Positions 8,052 through 17,373 of a stretch of DNA of 64,000 nt are shown here, one piece after another. This stretch comes from Verrucomicrobiota bacterium (GTDB lineage: Bacteria > Verrucomicrobiota > Verrucomicrobiia > Limisphaerales > UBA9464). Numbering within the stretch: position 1 is the stretch's first letter; each line of letters begins with the position of its first letter. The stretch lies in contig VHCX01000001.1 in the NCBI GenBank assembly GCA_016871615.1, forward strand, positions 1-64,000, in the 5' to 3' direction. Below the pieces are notes generated by a model, which was given only the letters and a program-made list of their open reading frames with translations, was not told the origin of the DNA and searched no databases. Position numbers and translations under genes: made by a program.

Positions 8052-11000
8052 ATGGACACCAAGCATTCCTCCAAGGTTTCCGGCTGGAGTTCACCCGGGG
8101 CGAAACATCCGGCATCGCGCCCCGGGTCGCCGGCGCCACCAAAGCCCCCGGAACCGTCCCCCGAAGGCGCTCCTCCATCGGGCGAGCCCCGGGGCCGGCT
8201 TTTCCGTCCCATGGACTGGCTGACCTTCGTGCTCGTCACCCTCTTCGTGATGGCCGGCTACCTGTACACCGTGGCCCCCGACCTGACCCTCGAGGATTCG
8301 GGCGAACTGGCCGTCGGCTCGATGTACGCCGGCGTGCCCCACCCGCCCGGCTATCCGGTCTGGACGATCTACTCGTGGCTCTTCACCAAGATCCTCCCCT
8401 TCTCCAGCATCGCCTGGCGAGTGGCGGTCTCCTCGGCGGTGGCGGCGGCCCTGTCGGCCGGCCTCACCGCGCTGCTCATCTCGCGCGGATCGAGCCTCAT
8501 CCTCGAGGGGATCGACCTGTTCAAGGACCTGCCCCGGCGCACGGAAAACGCCATCACCTTCGTGGCCGCCTGGGTCGGCGGCTCGCTGCTGGGATTCAAC
8601 GGGTTCATCTGGAGCCAGGGCGTGATCGTGGAGGTGTACACCCTGGCGGTGCTCAACCTCGTGGGCATGTTCTGCCTGCTGCTGCTGTGGATGTACCGGC
8701 CGGACCGCCGCCGGTACCTGCACGGGGTGTTCTTCCTCTTCGGCCTGTGCCTCTGCAACCACCAGACGCTCATCGTCGCCGCCATGGGGATCGAGGTGGC
8801 CATCGCGGCGGCCGACAAACGCCTCGGCCGGGACTTCTTCCTCGGCAACACGATCATCTGGCTCCTCGGTTTGCTGGCCCACTTCACCGGCAAGATCCAC
8901 ACCTTCGAGGGCAACGTGCCGGTGTTCATGATCTACAACCTCGTCGGCCTGGGCTCGCTGGCGGCGATGCTCTGGCTCGCCTCCGAGACGGGCAAGCTGG
9001 GCGACCAGTTGCACGTCGTGCTGTTCGCCGGCCTGGCCTTCGCCGTCGGCGCGGCCTTCTACCTGTACATGCCGCTGGCCTCGGCCTCGAACCCGCCCAT
9101 GAACTGGGGCTACCCGCGCACGTGGGAGGGCTTCGTGCACGCCTTCACCCGCGGGCAGTACGAAAAGACCAACCCCAGCACCGATCCGGTGGTGATCTTC
9201 CGCCAGCTCTGGATGTACGCCCAAGGGGCACAGGAGGAGTTCAACTGGGCCAACCTGCTGGTCGGCCTCGTGCCCTTCGCCTTCCTCAAGCGGATGCGCC
9301 TGCGCGAACGGGCCTGGCTCATCGGCCTCACGGCGATCTACCTGTGCCTGGCCATCCTGCTGCTCATCCTGCTCAACCCGGGCCTCGACAAGTCGGCCAA
9401 GGAACTCGTGAAGGTGTTCTTCACCTCGTCGCACACCATCATCGCGCTGGCGGTGGGCTACGGCCTGTCGATCGTCGCGGCGCTGCTGGTCACCCAGTAC
9501 CATACGGGCAACACGCGGTTCTGGATGTGGGTGGGCGGCGCGGTGGCCTGCGCCTTCAACCTCTATGAGCTGGTCGACATCCACCTCAGCACCGTCTTCA
9601 CCATCCTGCGGGTGGCCGGCGCGCTGAGCCTGGCGCTCTCGGTGGCCTTCACCGGGTGGATCCTCCTGAACCGCCAGAGCATCCGGATCGCCCCGGTGCT
9701 GGCGATCTTCGCCCTGATCCCCTTCGACAGCATCCTCTCGCACTGGGGCGACAATGAGCAGCGCGGGCACCTCTTCGGCTACTGGTTCGGGCACGACATG
9801 TTCGAGCCGGGCCGGGATGCCGGGCATGGCAAGGCCCCGAAGGACACCAACGGCGTGCCGCTCTACCCGGCCATGACGCCGCACGCCGTGCTGTATGGCG
9901 GCACCGACCCGGGGCGTTTCTGCCCCACCTACATGATCTTCGCCGAGTCGTTCACCCCGGCCAAGCACCGCCTGGATCCGGGGTTCGACCGACGCGACGT
10001 CTGCATCATCACCCAGAACGCGTTGGCCGATAACACCTACCTCGACTACATCCGCGCGCACTACCAGCGCTCCGACCAGTACCAGTACGACAAGCCCTTC
10101 TTCCTCGGAATGCTCAACGACGCCAAGTCCGAGGCCCGGGGCAAGACCAACACCGCGGCCTCGCTCTTCGCGCCGCTCGATCGCGCGATCCAGGGCCTGG
10201 GAGCGTCGATCGAGGAGGATCGCCGGGCCGGTGAATCGTTCTTCCAGCCGGACCACTTCAAGGACCTGCCCGCCTTCCTCGCCCGGGTCAACGGGTCGGC
10301 CGACCCCCTCTCGCGGCACCTGAAGGAACAGCTGGCCGGGGCCTCGACGCCCGCGGCCGTGGCCGACGGCCTGAACCGCCTGCTGCGCGGCCCGTCGCTC
10401 GCCACCGATCCGGCCCGGTTCGCCACCGCGAAGCTCACCCCGCATGTCCGGGCCTTCGCCGCGCAGAATCCGCCGACCCCCAACCGGATCCGGCTCAACC
10501 GCCTGCTGCTGGAAGGCGCCTTCCCGGGGCTCTTCACGGCCAGCCCGGGCGGCCTCTACCCCGACCGCGAAATCTTCTCGGCCACACCGGAGGACGCCGG
10601 CAAAGCCTTCAGCGACTACACGATGGACGCCGCCAAGCGCTACCCGAACAACCTCAAGCCGGGCGAGCAGGTGGTCCAGTTGCCCGACGGGCGGATCTCC
10701 GTCACGGGCCAGGTGGCCGTCATGCAGATCAACGGCCTGCTCACCAAGGTCATCTTCGACAAGAACCCCGGCCACGAGTTCTACATCGAGGAGTCCTTCC
10801 CCCTCGACTGGATGTACCCGCACCTGACGCCCTACGGCATCATCATGAAAATCGAGCGGAATCCGGTGCCGGAGATCACCGAGGAGATGGTCCGCCGCGA
10901 CCACGAGTACTGGAGCCAATACTCCGAGCGCTTCATCGGCAATTGGATCAAGTACGAGACGCCCGTGCGCGAGGTCTGCGACTGGGCGCTCAAGACCTAT

Positions 11001-11810
11001 CTGCAGCGCGACCTCGCCGGCTTCAAGGGCGACCCGGCCTTCGTGCGCGACGACAACGCCCAGAAGGCCTTCTCCAAGCTGCGCAACGCCATCGGCAAGT
11101 CCATCTACGCCATGCGCATCAACTCGCCCCCGCCGAGCCCGCAGGTGCAGCAGCGGATGATCAAGGAGGCCGAGTTCGCCCTCAAGCAGGCCTTCGCCTT
11201 CTGCCCCTACAGCCCGGAGACCGTCTTCAACTACTCGCAACTGCTGGCCACCATCGGCCGCTACGAGGACGCCCTGCTGGTGGCCAAGACCTGCGAGGTC
11301 TTCGACGCCGACAACCTGGGGATCCGCAACCTGGTCGAGCAACTGGAGAGCATCCTCAAGAGCGCGCCGCCCAAGGCCGACGCCCAGACCAAGGCCAAGG
11401 CGTCGGGACCCAACGCCGACGCCCGGGCGGTCTTCGACCTGGCCTCGGCGTACTTCTCGTCGGGCCAGAGCAACCTCGCCGTCGACACGCTGGACGTGCT
11501 GCTGACCAACACGGGCACCAAGTCCGAGGTCCTGCTGTCGCTGGTGGACGGGTATCGCCAGTTGGGGCGGGTCGACAAGGTGGAGAGCGCCCTGGCCCGG
11601 TACACCGCGGCGGAACCCTCGCGCCCCGAGGGCTGGTATGACCTCGCGGCCATCCAGATCGCCACGGGGCGCAAGCAGGATGGGGCCGAGGCCCTGCGCA
11701 AGGCCCTCGCCCTGAGCGACGCCCGCCTCGCGCAGGATCCCAAGGCCAACGACCTGCGACGCCAGGCCTCGCGCGACCCCCGCCTCAAGGGGGTGGACCA
11801 GCCGAAGTGA
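8052..11810 (+). CDS. DUF2723 (GT117-like) integral membrane protein with TPR C-terminus
   Basis: A large 1252-residue protein. After a ~50-residue proline-rich cytoplasmic start, a first membrane segment is followed by the DUF2723 hallmark DLTLEDSGELAVGS and GVPHPPGYPVW, with roughly a dozen hydrophobic helices to about residue 600. DUF2723 proteins are classed as glycosyltransferase family 117 and are related to protein O-mannosyltransferases, so glycosylation of exported proteins from a lipid-linked sugar is plausible. Residues ~600-1010 form a mainly soluble domain without a recognised family. The final ~240 residues are TPR-like helices. It stands alone as a transcription unit. Confidence 0.85.
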   Translation: MDTKHSSKVSGWSSPGAKHPASRPGSPAPPKPPEPSPEGAPPSGEPRGRLFRPMDWLTFVLVTLFVMAGYLYTVAPDLTLEDSGELAVGSMYAGVPHPPGYPVWTIYSWLFTKILPFSSIAWRVAVSSAVAAALSAGLTALLISRGSSLILEGIDLFKDLPRRTENAITFVAAWVGGSLLGFNGFIWSQGVIVEVYTLAVLNLVGMFCLLLLWMYRPDRRRYLHGVFFLFGLCLCNHQTLIVAAMGIEVAIAAADKRLGRDFFLGNTIIWLLGLLAHFTGKIHTFEGNVPVFMIYNLVGLGSLAAMLWLASETGKLGDQLHVVLFAGLAFAVGAAFYLYMPLASASNPPMNWGYPRTWEGFVHAFTRGQYEKTNPSTDPVVIFRQLWMYAQGAQEEFNWANLLVGLVPFAFLKRMRLRERAWLIGLTAIYLCLAILLLILLNPGLDKSAKELVKVFFTSSHTIIALAVGYGLSIVAALLVTQYHTGNTRFWMWVGGAVACAFNLYELVDIHLSTVFTILRVAGALSLALSVAFTGWILLNRQSIRIAPVLAIFALIPFDSILSHWGDNEQRGHLFGYWFGHDMFEPGRDAGHGKAPKDTNGVPLYPAMTPHAVLYGGTDPGRFCPTYMIFAESFTPAKHRLDPGFDRRDVCIITQNALADNTYLDYIRAHYQRSDQYQYDKPFFLGMLNDAKSEARGKTNTAASLFAPLDRAIQGLGASIEEDRRAGESFFQPDHFKDLPAFLARVNGSADPLSRHLKEQLAGASTPAAVADGLNRLLRGPSLATDPARFATAKLTPHVRAFAAQNPPTPNRIRLNRLLLEGAFPGLFTASPGGLYPDREIFSATPEDAGKAFSDYTMDAAKRYPNNLKPGEQVVQLPDGRISVTGQVAVMQINGLLTKVIFDKNPGHEFYIEESFPLDWMYPHLTPYGIIMKIERNPVPEITEEMVRRDHEYWSQYSERFIGNWIKYETPVREVCDWALKTYLQRDLAGFKGDPAFVRDDNAQKAFSKLRNAIGKSIYAMRINSPPPSPQVQQRMIKEAEFALKQAFAFCPYSPETVFNYSQLLATIGRYEDALLVAKTCEVFDADNLGIRNLVEQLESILKSAPPKADAQTKAKASGPNADARAVFDLASAYFSSGQSNLAVDTLDVLLTNTGTKSEVLLSLVDGYRQLGRVDKVESALARYTAAEPSRPEGWYDLAAIQIATGRKQDGAEALRKALALSDARLAQDPKANDLRRQASRDPRLKGVDQPK

Positions 11811-11961
11811 CGCGGGGCCAGGCCCCTTCCGCAGGCGGGGCCCGGACCCCGCCCGGGGAGCCCTTGGCCGGCCCGAGGGCCCGGGGCTCGCCATCCCGGG
11901 CTCAAAAATCCGGCTTGCGCGGTCCTCCGGCCGCCCCAACCTCCGCCCCGATTCTAGCAAG

Positions 11962-13131
11962 ATGAACTACCCGATCGCGCGCCGCGCCGCCTCGCTGTCC
12001 CCGTCCCTGACCCTGTCCATCGACTCGAAGGCCAAGGAGATGAAGGCCAAGGGCGAGGACGTCGTGGGCTTCGGAGCCGGTGAACCCGACTTCGACACCC
12101 CGCAGCACATCAAGGACGCCGCCGCCGCCGCCCTGGCCGCCGGCTTCACCAAGTACACCCCCAGCAGCGGCATCCCCGAGTTGCGCCAGGCCATCGCCGA
12201 CAAGTTCCAGCGCGAGAACAGCCTCACCTACAAGCCCTCGCAGGTCATCGTGAGCAACGGTGGCAAGCACTCCTGCTACAACGTCATCCTGGCCACCTGC
12301 CAGGAGGGCGACGAGGTGATCATCCCGGCCCCGTACTGGCTGAGCTATCCGGAGATGGTGAAGCTGGCCGGTGCCACGCCGGTCATCCTTGAGACCACCG
12401 ACCAGACCGAGTTCAAGGTCACGCCGGCGCAGTTGCGCGCCGCCATCACGCCCCGCAGCCATCTCTTCATCCTCAACTCACCGAGCAACCCGACGGGCAG
12501 CGTCTACACCCCCGACGAGATCAAGGCCCTCGGCGACGTATGCGTCGAGAAGGGCGTGCTCATCATGAGCGACGAGATCTACGAGCACCTGACCTACGAC
12601 GGCGCGCAGGTGAAGAGCGTGGCCAGCTTCAGCCAGGCGCACTACGACCACACCATCATCGTCCACGGCTTCGCCAAGGCCTGGAGCATGACCGGGTGGC
12701 GCCTGGGCTTCCTCGCCGCACCCGAGCCCATCGCCAAGGCCATCGACGCCATCCAGAGCCACAGCACCAGCAACCCCTGCTCGTTCGCCCAGAAGGGTGG
12801 CGTGGCCGCGTTGACCGGATCGCAGGCCCATCTGCCCGGCTGGTTGGCCGAGTACGCCAAGCGCCGCACCCACGCCTGGGAGATGCTCAACGCCATACCC
12901 GGCGTCTCGTGCGTCAACAGCAAGGGGGCGTTCTACCTCTTCCCCAACATCTCCAAGACCGGCCTGAAGTCGGCCGACTTCTGCGCCCGCCTGCTGGAGC
13001 AGGAGAAGGTCGCCGCCGTCCCCGGCATCGCCTTCGGCGCCGACGACTACCTGCGCATCAGCTACGCCACGAGCCTGGCCAACATCGAGAAGGGCCTGGC
13101 CCGCATGGACCGCTTCGTGCGCTCGCTCTGA
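11962..13131 (+). CDS. Class I/II pyridoxal-phosphate aminotransferase (aspartate aminotransferase type)
   Basis: A 389-residue fold-type I transaminase, most like the Ib aspartate aminotransferases (aspC/aspB of thermophiles and cyanobacteria). Seen motifs: GAGEPDFDTP near residue 39, KYTPSSGIPELR, NSPSNPTG (binding the PLP/substrate carboxylate), SDEIYEHL (D204, Y207), and the Schiff-base lysine K239 in HGFAKAWSMTGWRLG. It probably transfers amino groups between aspartate or prephenate and 2-oxoglutarate; exact specificity cannot be read here. The gene stands alone, with 151 bp of very GC-rich sequence before it and no Shine-Dalgarno motif. Confidence 0.92.
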   Translation: MNYPIARRAASLSPSLTLSIDSKAKEMKAKGEDVVGFGAGEPDFDTPQHIKDAAAAALAAGFTKYTPSSGIPELRQAIADKFQRENSLTYKPSQVIVSNGGKHSCYNVILATCQEGDEVIIPAPYWLSYPEMVKLAGATPVILETTDQTEFKVTPAQLRAAITPRSHLFILNSPSNPTGSVYTPDEIKALGDVCVEKGVLIMSDEIYEHLTYDGAQVKSVASFSQAHYDHTIIVHGFAKAWSMTGWRLGFLAAPEPIAKAIDAIQSHSTSNPCSFAQKGGVAALTGSQAHLPGWLAEYAKRRTHAWEMLNAIPGVSCVNSKGAFYLFPNISKTGLKSADFCARLLEQEKVAAVPGIAFGADDYLRISYATSLANIEKGLARMDRFVRSL

Positions 13132-13565
13132 CGGTCAGCGTCCGGTGAGCCACTCCCGCCACCGCCCGAGGCGGGGGTGGCGGCCGAGAGGCACTGCCAA
13201 GGCCCACCGCGTGGCCCGACCGGCGCCACGCCATCGACACCAGCGACGACCTGTCGACCCGGACACCCGTGCCCGGACTGGAGTCCCTCCGCGGCGACGG
13301 CATCTCGACCGCGCTCCCGGTGCCGACCGGCGCCGGCCCGATGCGGTTCTGGCGGATTCGCATCGACTGAGCACGCCCCCCGGAGAGGCTCGTCGAGAGC
13401 GGGTCCCCGGGCGGTTCAGTCGGTCATCCCATCGCGGGCCAACCCGAGGCTGGACCCCAATGGACCCTCGTACCGATGGGCCCGTGCCCGGCCGCTGAGG
13501 CCTTCCGGCAGTCCGGTGGGCGGAAACCACCGAAACCGTCGGGATGCGGGAACCGTCCACGAACC
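13132..13565. other. Convergent intergenic region
   Basis: About 430 bp between the aminotransferase and the amidase, whose stop codons face each other. Apart from the hairpin at its left edge I see nothing functional; the open frames here are rich in arginine and proline and look non-coding. Confidence 0.4.
13156..13183 (+). terminator. GC-rich hairpin after the aminotransferase gene
   Basis: An inverted repeat (CCGCCACC paired with GGTGGCGG, with additional GC pairs inside) starts 25 bp after the aminotransferase stop. It has no following T-run, so it may only stabilise the transcript end. Confidence 0.35.
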
Positions 13566-15146
13566 TCAATAGGAGATCGTCTCCCCAGCCAGGGGCGGGG
13601 TCGAGGAGGGTGCCTTGCGATGGCCGGTCACGGCCTCGAAGCCGCTGGCGACGCGGATGAGGACCGGCTCGGCGAAGGGTCGCCCGAGGAATTGGACCCC
13701 GAACGGCATGCCATCGGCCGGAAAGAATCCGCCGGGAACCACGATCGTCGGCAGTCCGGTGTAGGAACTCAGGTTGTTGCGCGCCTCCGGGGTCTGGGTA
13801 TGGGCCGAACTCAGGCCGACCGCGTCGACCTCAAAGGTCCGGAACGGCAGGATCAACGCATCGAGGTGCCAGGTGTCCATGAGCCGGACCAGCAGTTCCC
13901 GGATGGCGTCCTGCTGCCGGTAGGCGGCGACAAGGCGGGCGTTCCGCTCGAGCGGGACGGTCGACTTGGACGCCTCGACGATGTTGGACTTCACGATGCC
14001 CGCGCCCTTCTCGAGCATCTCGGCCACCGTCCGGACCGGCGCCTCGGGGGGAAGCGCCGCCAGGTACTTGTTGATGGCCACCGCCACCTCGTGGTTGGAG
14101 GCGCCCGCGTCGGCCTGGGCCGACACCAGGTCGCTGCCGGACCGCACCTCCACCAGCGTGGCCCCCGCGGCCTTGGCATCGGCGACGGCCTTGCGGAACA
14201 AGGCCACACCGTCCTCATGGCCACGCCCCGTGCGGATCATGTCCTGCAGGATCCCGAGCCGGGCTCCAGCCAGGCCGTCCTTGCGCACGAAGCTCACGTA
14301 GGAACGATCGGGCAATCGACCGACGCAGGCCTCCGTGGCCAGGTCGGCCGCGTCGTATCCGGCGATGACGTCGAGCACGGCGGCGCAGTCGTACACGCTC
14401 CGCCCCATCGGGCCGCCGTTTTCCTGACGCGGGGAGCTCCACATCATGCCCGTGCGGGAGACCAACCCGTGCGTGGTCGCGAACCCGACGAGGTTGTTCT
14501 GGGCCGTCGGGATCGTGATGGACCCCCCGGTGTCGGACCCGAGTCCGACGGTGCCGAACCAGGCCGACATCGAGACGCCCGTGCCCGAGCTGGACGAGCC
14601 GGGGAACTTGGCCGGGTTGTAGGCGCTGAGCACCTGGCCCTGCAGCGTCGAGGCGCCTCGGGGCGCGATGCCGTACCAGTCCGACTGGTTGAGCTTGGCC
14701 AGCACGATCGCCCCGGCCGAACGGAGACGGTCGATCACGAAGGAATCGTATCGGGGGCGCGAGGTGGCCATCGGCTTGAACCCGCCCGTGGTGGGCAGGT
14801 CCTTCGTGTCGAAGACATCCTTCGCCAGGATGACCAGTCCGTGGAGCGGGCTGCGCACCCGGCCGGCCTTGCGCTCCGCGTCCAGCGCACGCGCCTCGGC
14901 CAATGCCGCCGAGCGCTCCTTGAGCGTGATGACCGTGTTGAGCTTCGGCCCCTTCCGGTCATAGGCGTCGATGCGGGCCACGTAGAGCTCGACGAGTTTC
15001 TCGGAGGTCAGGGCTCCCCGCTCCATGGCCGTCTGGAGGTCGGCGACGGTGGCGGTGGCGAGTTCGAGTTGGGCGGCCCCCGAGGGCAGCGCCGCCACCA
15101 GGGTCAGGGCAAGGACGATCCGATGGACTTGGGAGGGCAGGATCAT
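13566..15146 (-). CDS. Exported amidase (amidase-signature family)
   Basis: A 526-residue hydrolase of the amidase-signature family, which cleaves amide bonds with a Ser-cisSer-Lys triad. Visible catalytic residues are K109 (ILAKD), the cis-serine in GSSSSG near residue 185, and the nucleophile S209 in SDTGGSI. The start at MILPSQVHR gives a clear signal peptide (residues 1-25, cleavage after SGA), so it probably acts in the periplasm; longer in-frame versions lack homology-like sequence. The substrate is unknown. It lies 392 bp downstream of the oppABC genes on the same strand, so a link to imported peptides or amides is possible. Confidence 0.88.
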   Translation of the reverse strand: MILPSQVHRIVLALTLVAALPSGAAQLELATATVADLQTAMERGALTSEKLVELYVARIDAYDRKGPKLNTVITLKERSAALAEARALDAERKAGRVRSPLHGLVILAKDVFDTKDLPTTGGFKPMATSRPRYDSFVIDRLRSAGAIVLAKLNQSDWYGIAPRGASTLQGQVLSAYNPAKFPGSSSSGTGVSMSAWFGTVGLGSDTGGSITIPTAQNNLVGFATTHGLVSRTGMMWSSPRQENGGPMGRSVYDCAAVLDVIAGYDAADLATEACVGRLPDRSYVSFVRKDGLAGARLGILQDMIRTGRGHEDGVALFRKAVADAKAAGATLVEVRSGSDLVSAQADAGASNHEVAVAINKYLAALPPEAPVRTVAEMLEKGAGIVKSNIVEASKSTVPLERNARLVAAYRQQDAIRELLVRLMDTWHLDALILPFRTFEVDAVGLSSAHTQTPEARNNLSSYTGLPTIVVPGGFFPADGMPFGVQFLGRPFAEPVLIRVASGFEAVTGHRKAPSSTPPLAGETISY

Positions 15147-15538
15147 GACAGGGAGGATGGGGTTGCGGTGGACGGGGACCGACACCCCAAAACCAGCACC
15201 GGTCATGCCATGGGCCGCGACCTCCGCCCGGTCTGTCCCCCGCCCGACCGATCCTGCCGCCGGACGCATGGATTCCATGAAGCCCCGTGCAGAATCCCCG
15301 CCGATCCCGGTCCCGTCCGAACTCGCCCGGCGGAACCCGAGCCCGAGGATCCGACCGCGGGCCGGCCCCGGATGGTTCCGGTTGTCCACCAGACGGACCC
15401 CGGGAAGGCGCCGATGGCCAAAGCGCCGCACGTGCGCGCGGAAAACCATCTGCCGGGGACATGGGTCCCATCCTTGGGCGGCATCCTTGCGGGTTCCGGG
15501 AGTTGGGCGCTCGCCGGGATGGGCGCTCCGGGGCGGGA
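15147..15538. other. Intergenic region upstream of the amidase
   Basis: About 390 bp between the oppC stop and the amidase start, both on the minus strand. It should contain the amidase promoter, but I recognise no promoter, terminator or RNA element. Confidence 0.4.
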
Positions 15539-16462
15539 TCAGGCCCGTGGGCCATCACCGCCTCGGGGTTCGAAGGCCGCGCGCAGGCCTTCGCCGACGC
15601 TTGTCAGGGCGGCCAGCAGCAGGGCCATGAGGCCGGCGGGGAAGACCAGCAGCCACCAGCGCACGCGGATCGGGTTGAGCTGTGAGGCGCCGTCGGCGAT
15701 CAGCGTGCCCAGACTGGCCTGCGGCGGGCGCACGCCGAGACCGAGGAAGCTCAGGAACGACTCGTAGAGCACCACCGCGGGCACGGTGAGCGTGAGGTAC
15801 ACGAGGATGACCCCGGAGAGGTTGGGCAACAGGTGCCGCAGGAACCATCGCACCGGCGGAACGCCCAGCGCCGTGGCGGCCAGCAGGAAGGGGCGTTCGC
15901 GGAGGGCCAGGGTTTGACCCCGGATCACCCGGGCCATGGTCAGCCAGGAGACCGAGCCCAGGCAGATCATCATCGCCCCCAGGCGGAGGGCCGGCAGGGC
16001 GGCGGGCCAGCGCTCGGCAAGCCAGCCGGCGCACCGGGCCTCGAAGAGGGTCATGCCCAGCATCACCCACACCACGGTGGGCAGGGCCTGCAGGAGGTCC
16101 ACCCCCCGCATCATCCAGGCGTCGGTCCGGCCGCCGGCCGCCCCGGACACCACGCCCCACCCCACCCCGATCAGCAGGCTCACCGCCGCCCCCACCGCAC
16201 CGACCGCCAGGGAGATGCGCAGGCCCACGAGCACCCGCGCCAGCAGGTCGCGCCCATGGATGTCCGTGCCCATCCAGTGCCCGGCCCCCGGCGGTGCCAG
16301 CGGCGATTCCCCGGCGCGGTCGGGATCGACGCCCAGCAGGCCGGGCCCGATCCCCGCCAGCAGGAGGGCAAGCGCCAGGAACACGATCCCGGCCACCGCC
16401 AAGCGGTCCTCGAGGAACCGACCGAGGGCCAGTCGGCCCGGGCTGGAGGCGGGCCCGCTCAT
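15539..16462 (-). CDS. oppC: Peptide ABC transporter permease, OppC/DppC type
   Basis: A 307-residue inner-membrane permease for oligopeptides or similar solutes. It has the N-terminal OppC helix, the HWMGTDIHGRDLLARV motif that precedes the core domain in OppC/DppC, then five membrane segments with the BPD_transp_1 EAA-type loop (ATALGVPPVRWFLRHLLPN). It ends with the conserved SFLGLGVRPP and a C-terminal helix. Its ATG overlaps the oppB stop (ATGA), so translation is coupled. The next downstream gene is the amidase rather than the oppD/oppF ATPases that normally follow. Confidence 0.93.
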   Translation of the reverse strand: MSGPASSPGRLALGRFLEDRLAVAGIVFLALALLLAGIGPGLLGVDPDRAGESPLAPPGAGHWMGTDIHGRDLLARVLVGLRISLAVGAVGAAVSLLIGVGWGVVSGAAGGRTDAWMMRGVDLLQALPTVVWVMLGMTLFEARCAGWLAERWPAALPALRLGAMMICLGSVSWLTMARVIRGQTLALRERPFLLAATALGVPPVRWFLRHLLPNLSGVILVYLTLTVPAVVLYESFLSFLGLGVRPPQASLGTLIADGASQLNPIRVRWWLLVFPAGLMALLLAALTSVGEGLRAAFEPRGGDGPRA

Positions 16463-17373
16463 GATCCGATGCGCGGGTCGATCCACCGCAGCAGGAGGTC
16501 CGTCGCCAGGCTCAACACCTGCAGAAGCAGGCAGTAGAACAGCACCATGCCCATCATCAGCGTGTAGTCGCGGCTGAAGAAGCTGTTCACGAAGAAGGCG
16601 CCCGTGCCCGGGATCTGGAAGAGATTCTCGACGAGGAACGATCCCGTGAGCAGGTCCGCCAGCATCGGTCCGGTGTAGGAGACCACCGGCAACAGGGCCA
16701 CGGGCACGACATGGCGCAGGATCACGGCGGCCTCGCCGAGGCCTCGGGCCCGGGCGGCCTGCACATGCGGGCTTCGCAGGACCTCCAGCATGCCCTCCCG
16801 CATCCAGCGGGCCACGCGGGCGGCGAAGTAGAGGCCCAGGGTCAGCGTCGGGAGCACCGCCCGGGACCCTCCGCCCCAGAGGGCCACCGGAAACCAGTCC
16901 AGCCCGAGGGCGAAGACCAGAACCAGCAGCGGGCCGAGCACGAAGACCGGCACACAGACCCCGAGAAGGGTCAGCAGCGACGAGGTCGCCTCCGCCCAGC
17001 CTCCGCGCCCCAGGGCCGAGAACACCCCGACCGGGATGCCCAGCCCCATGGCCACGACGAAGGCCAGCGCGCCGAGGGACAGCGAGACCGGCACGGTCTG
17101 GGCCAGCAGGTCGTTGACCGAGTGGTTGCGGTACTTGAGCGACGGGCCGAGGTCCCCTCGCGCCAGGTTTCCGAGATAGCGCAGGTACTGCCACCCCAAC
17201 GGCTCGTCCCAGTGGTAGCGCGCCCGGAGCGCGGCCTCGACCTCCCGGGAGGCCGCCGCGCGCTCCCGGTCGAAGGGCCCTCCCGGCAGGGCCCGCAGCA
17301 GGAAGAAGCACAGGGTCGCCACCGCCCACAGGAGGACCGGCACCGCGGCAAGTCGGATCACCCAGGACCTCAT
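16459..17373 (-). CDS. oppB: Peptide ABC transporter permease, OppB/DppB type
   Basis: A 304-residue inner-membrane permease pairing with OppC. The N-terminal helix is followed by the LRALPGGPF motif typical of OppB/DppB, then the core membrane domain with the EAA-type loop (RARGLGEAAVILRHVVP). The conserved C-terminus includes GSFLVENLFQIPGTG. The start MRSWVIRLAAV is set by the ATGA overlap with the upstream binding-protein gene and by the family's usual N-terminus. Confidence 0.94.
   Translation of the reverse strand: MRSWVIRLAAVPVLLWAVATLCFFLLRALPGGPFDRERAAASREVEAALRARYHWDEPLGWQYLRYLGNLARGDLGPSLKYRNHSVNDLLAQTVPVSLSLGALAFVVAMGLGIPVGVFSALGRGGWAEATSSLLTLLGVCVPVFVLGPLLVLVFALGLDWFPVALWGGGSRAVLPTLTLGLYFAARVARWMREGMLEVLRSPHVQAARARGLGEAAVILRHVVPVALLPVVSYTGPMLADLLTGSFLVENLFQIPGTGAFFVNSFFSRDYTLMMGMVLFYCLLLQVLSLATDLLLRWIDPRIGS

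Noticed and set aside
8091-11960. Long minus-strand frame opposite the DUF2723 gene
   Set aside because: It has no recognisable domain, and the plus-strand gene has clear DUF2723 and TPR features.
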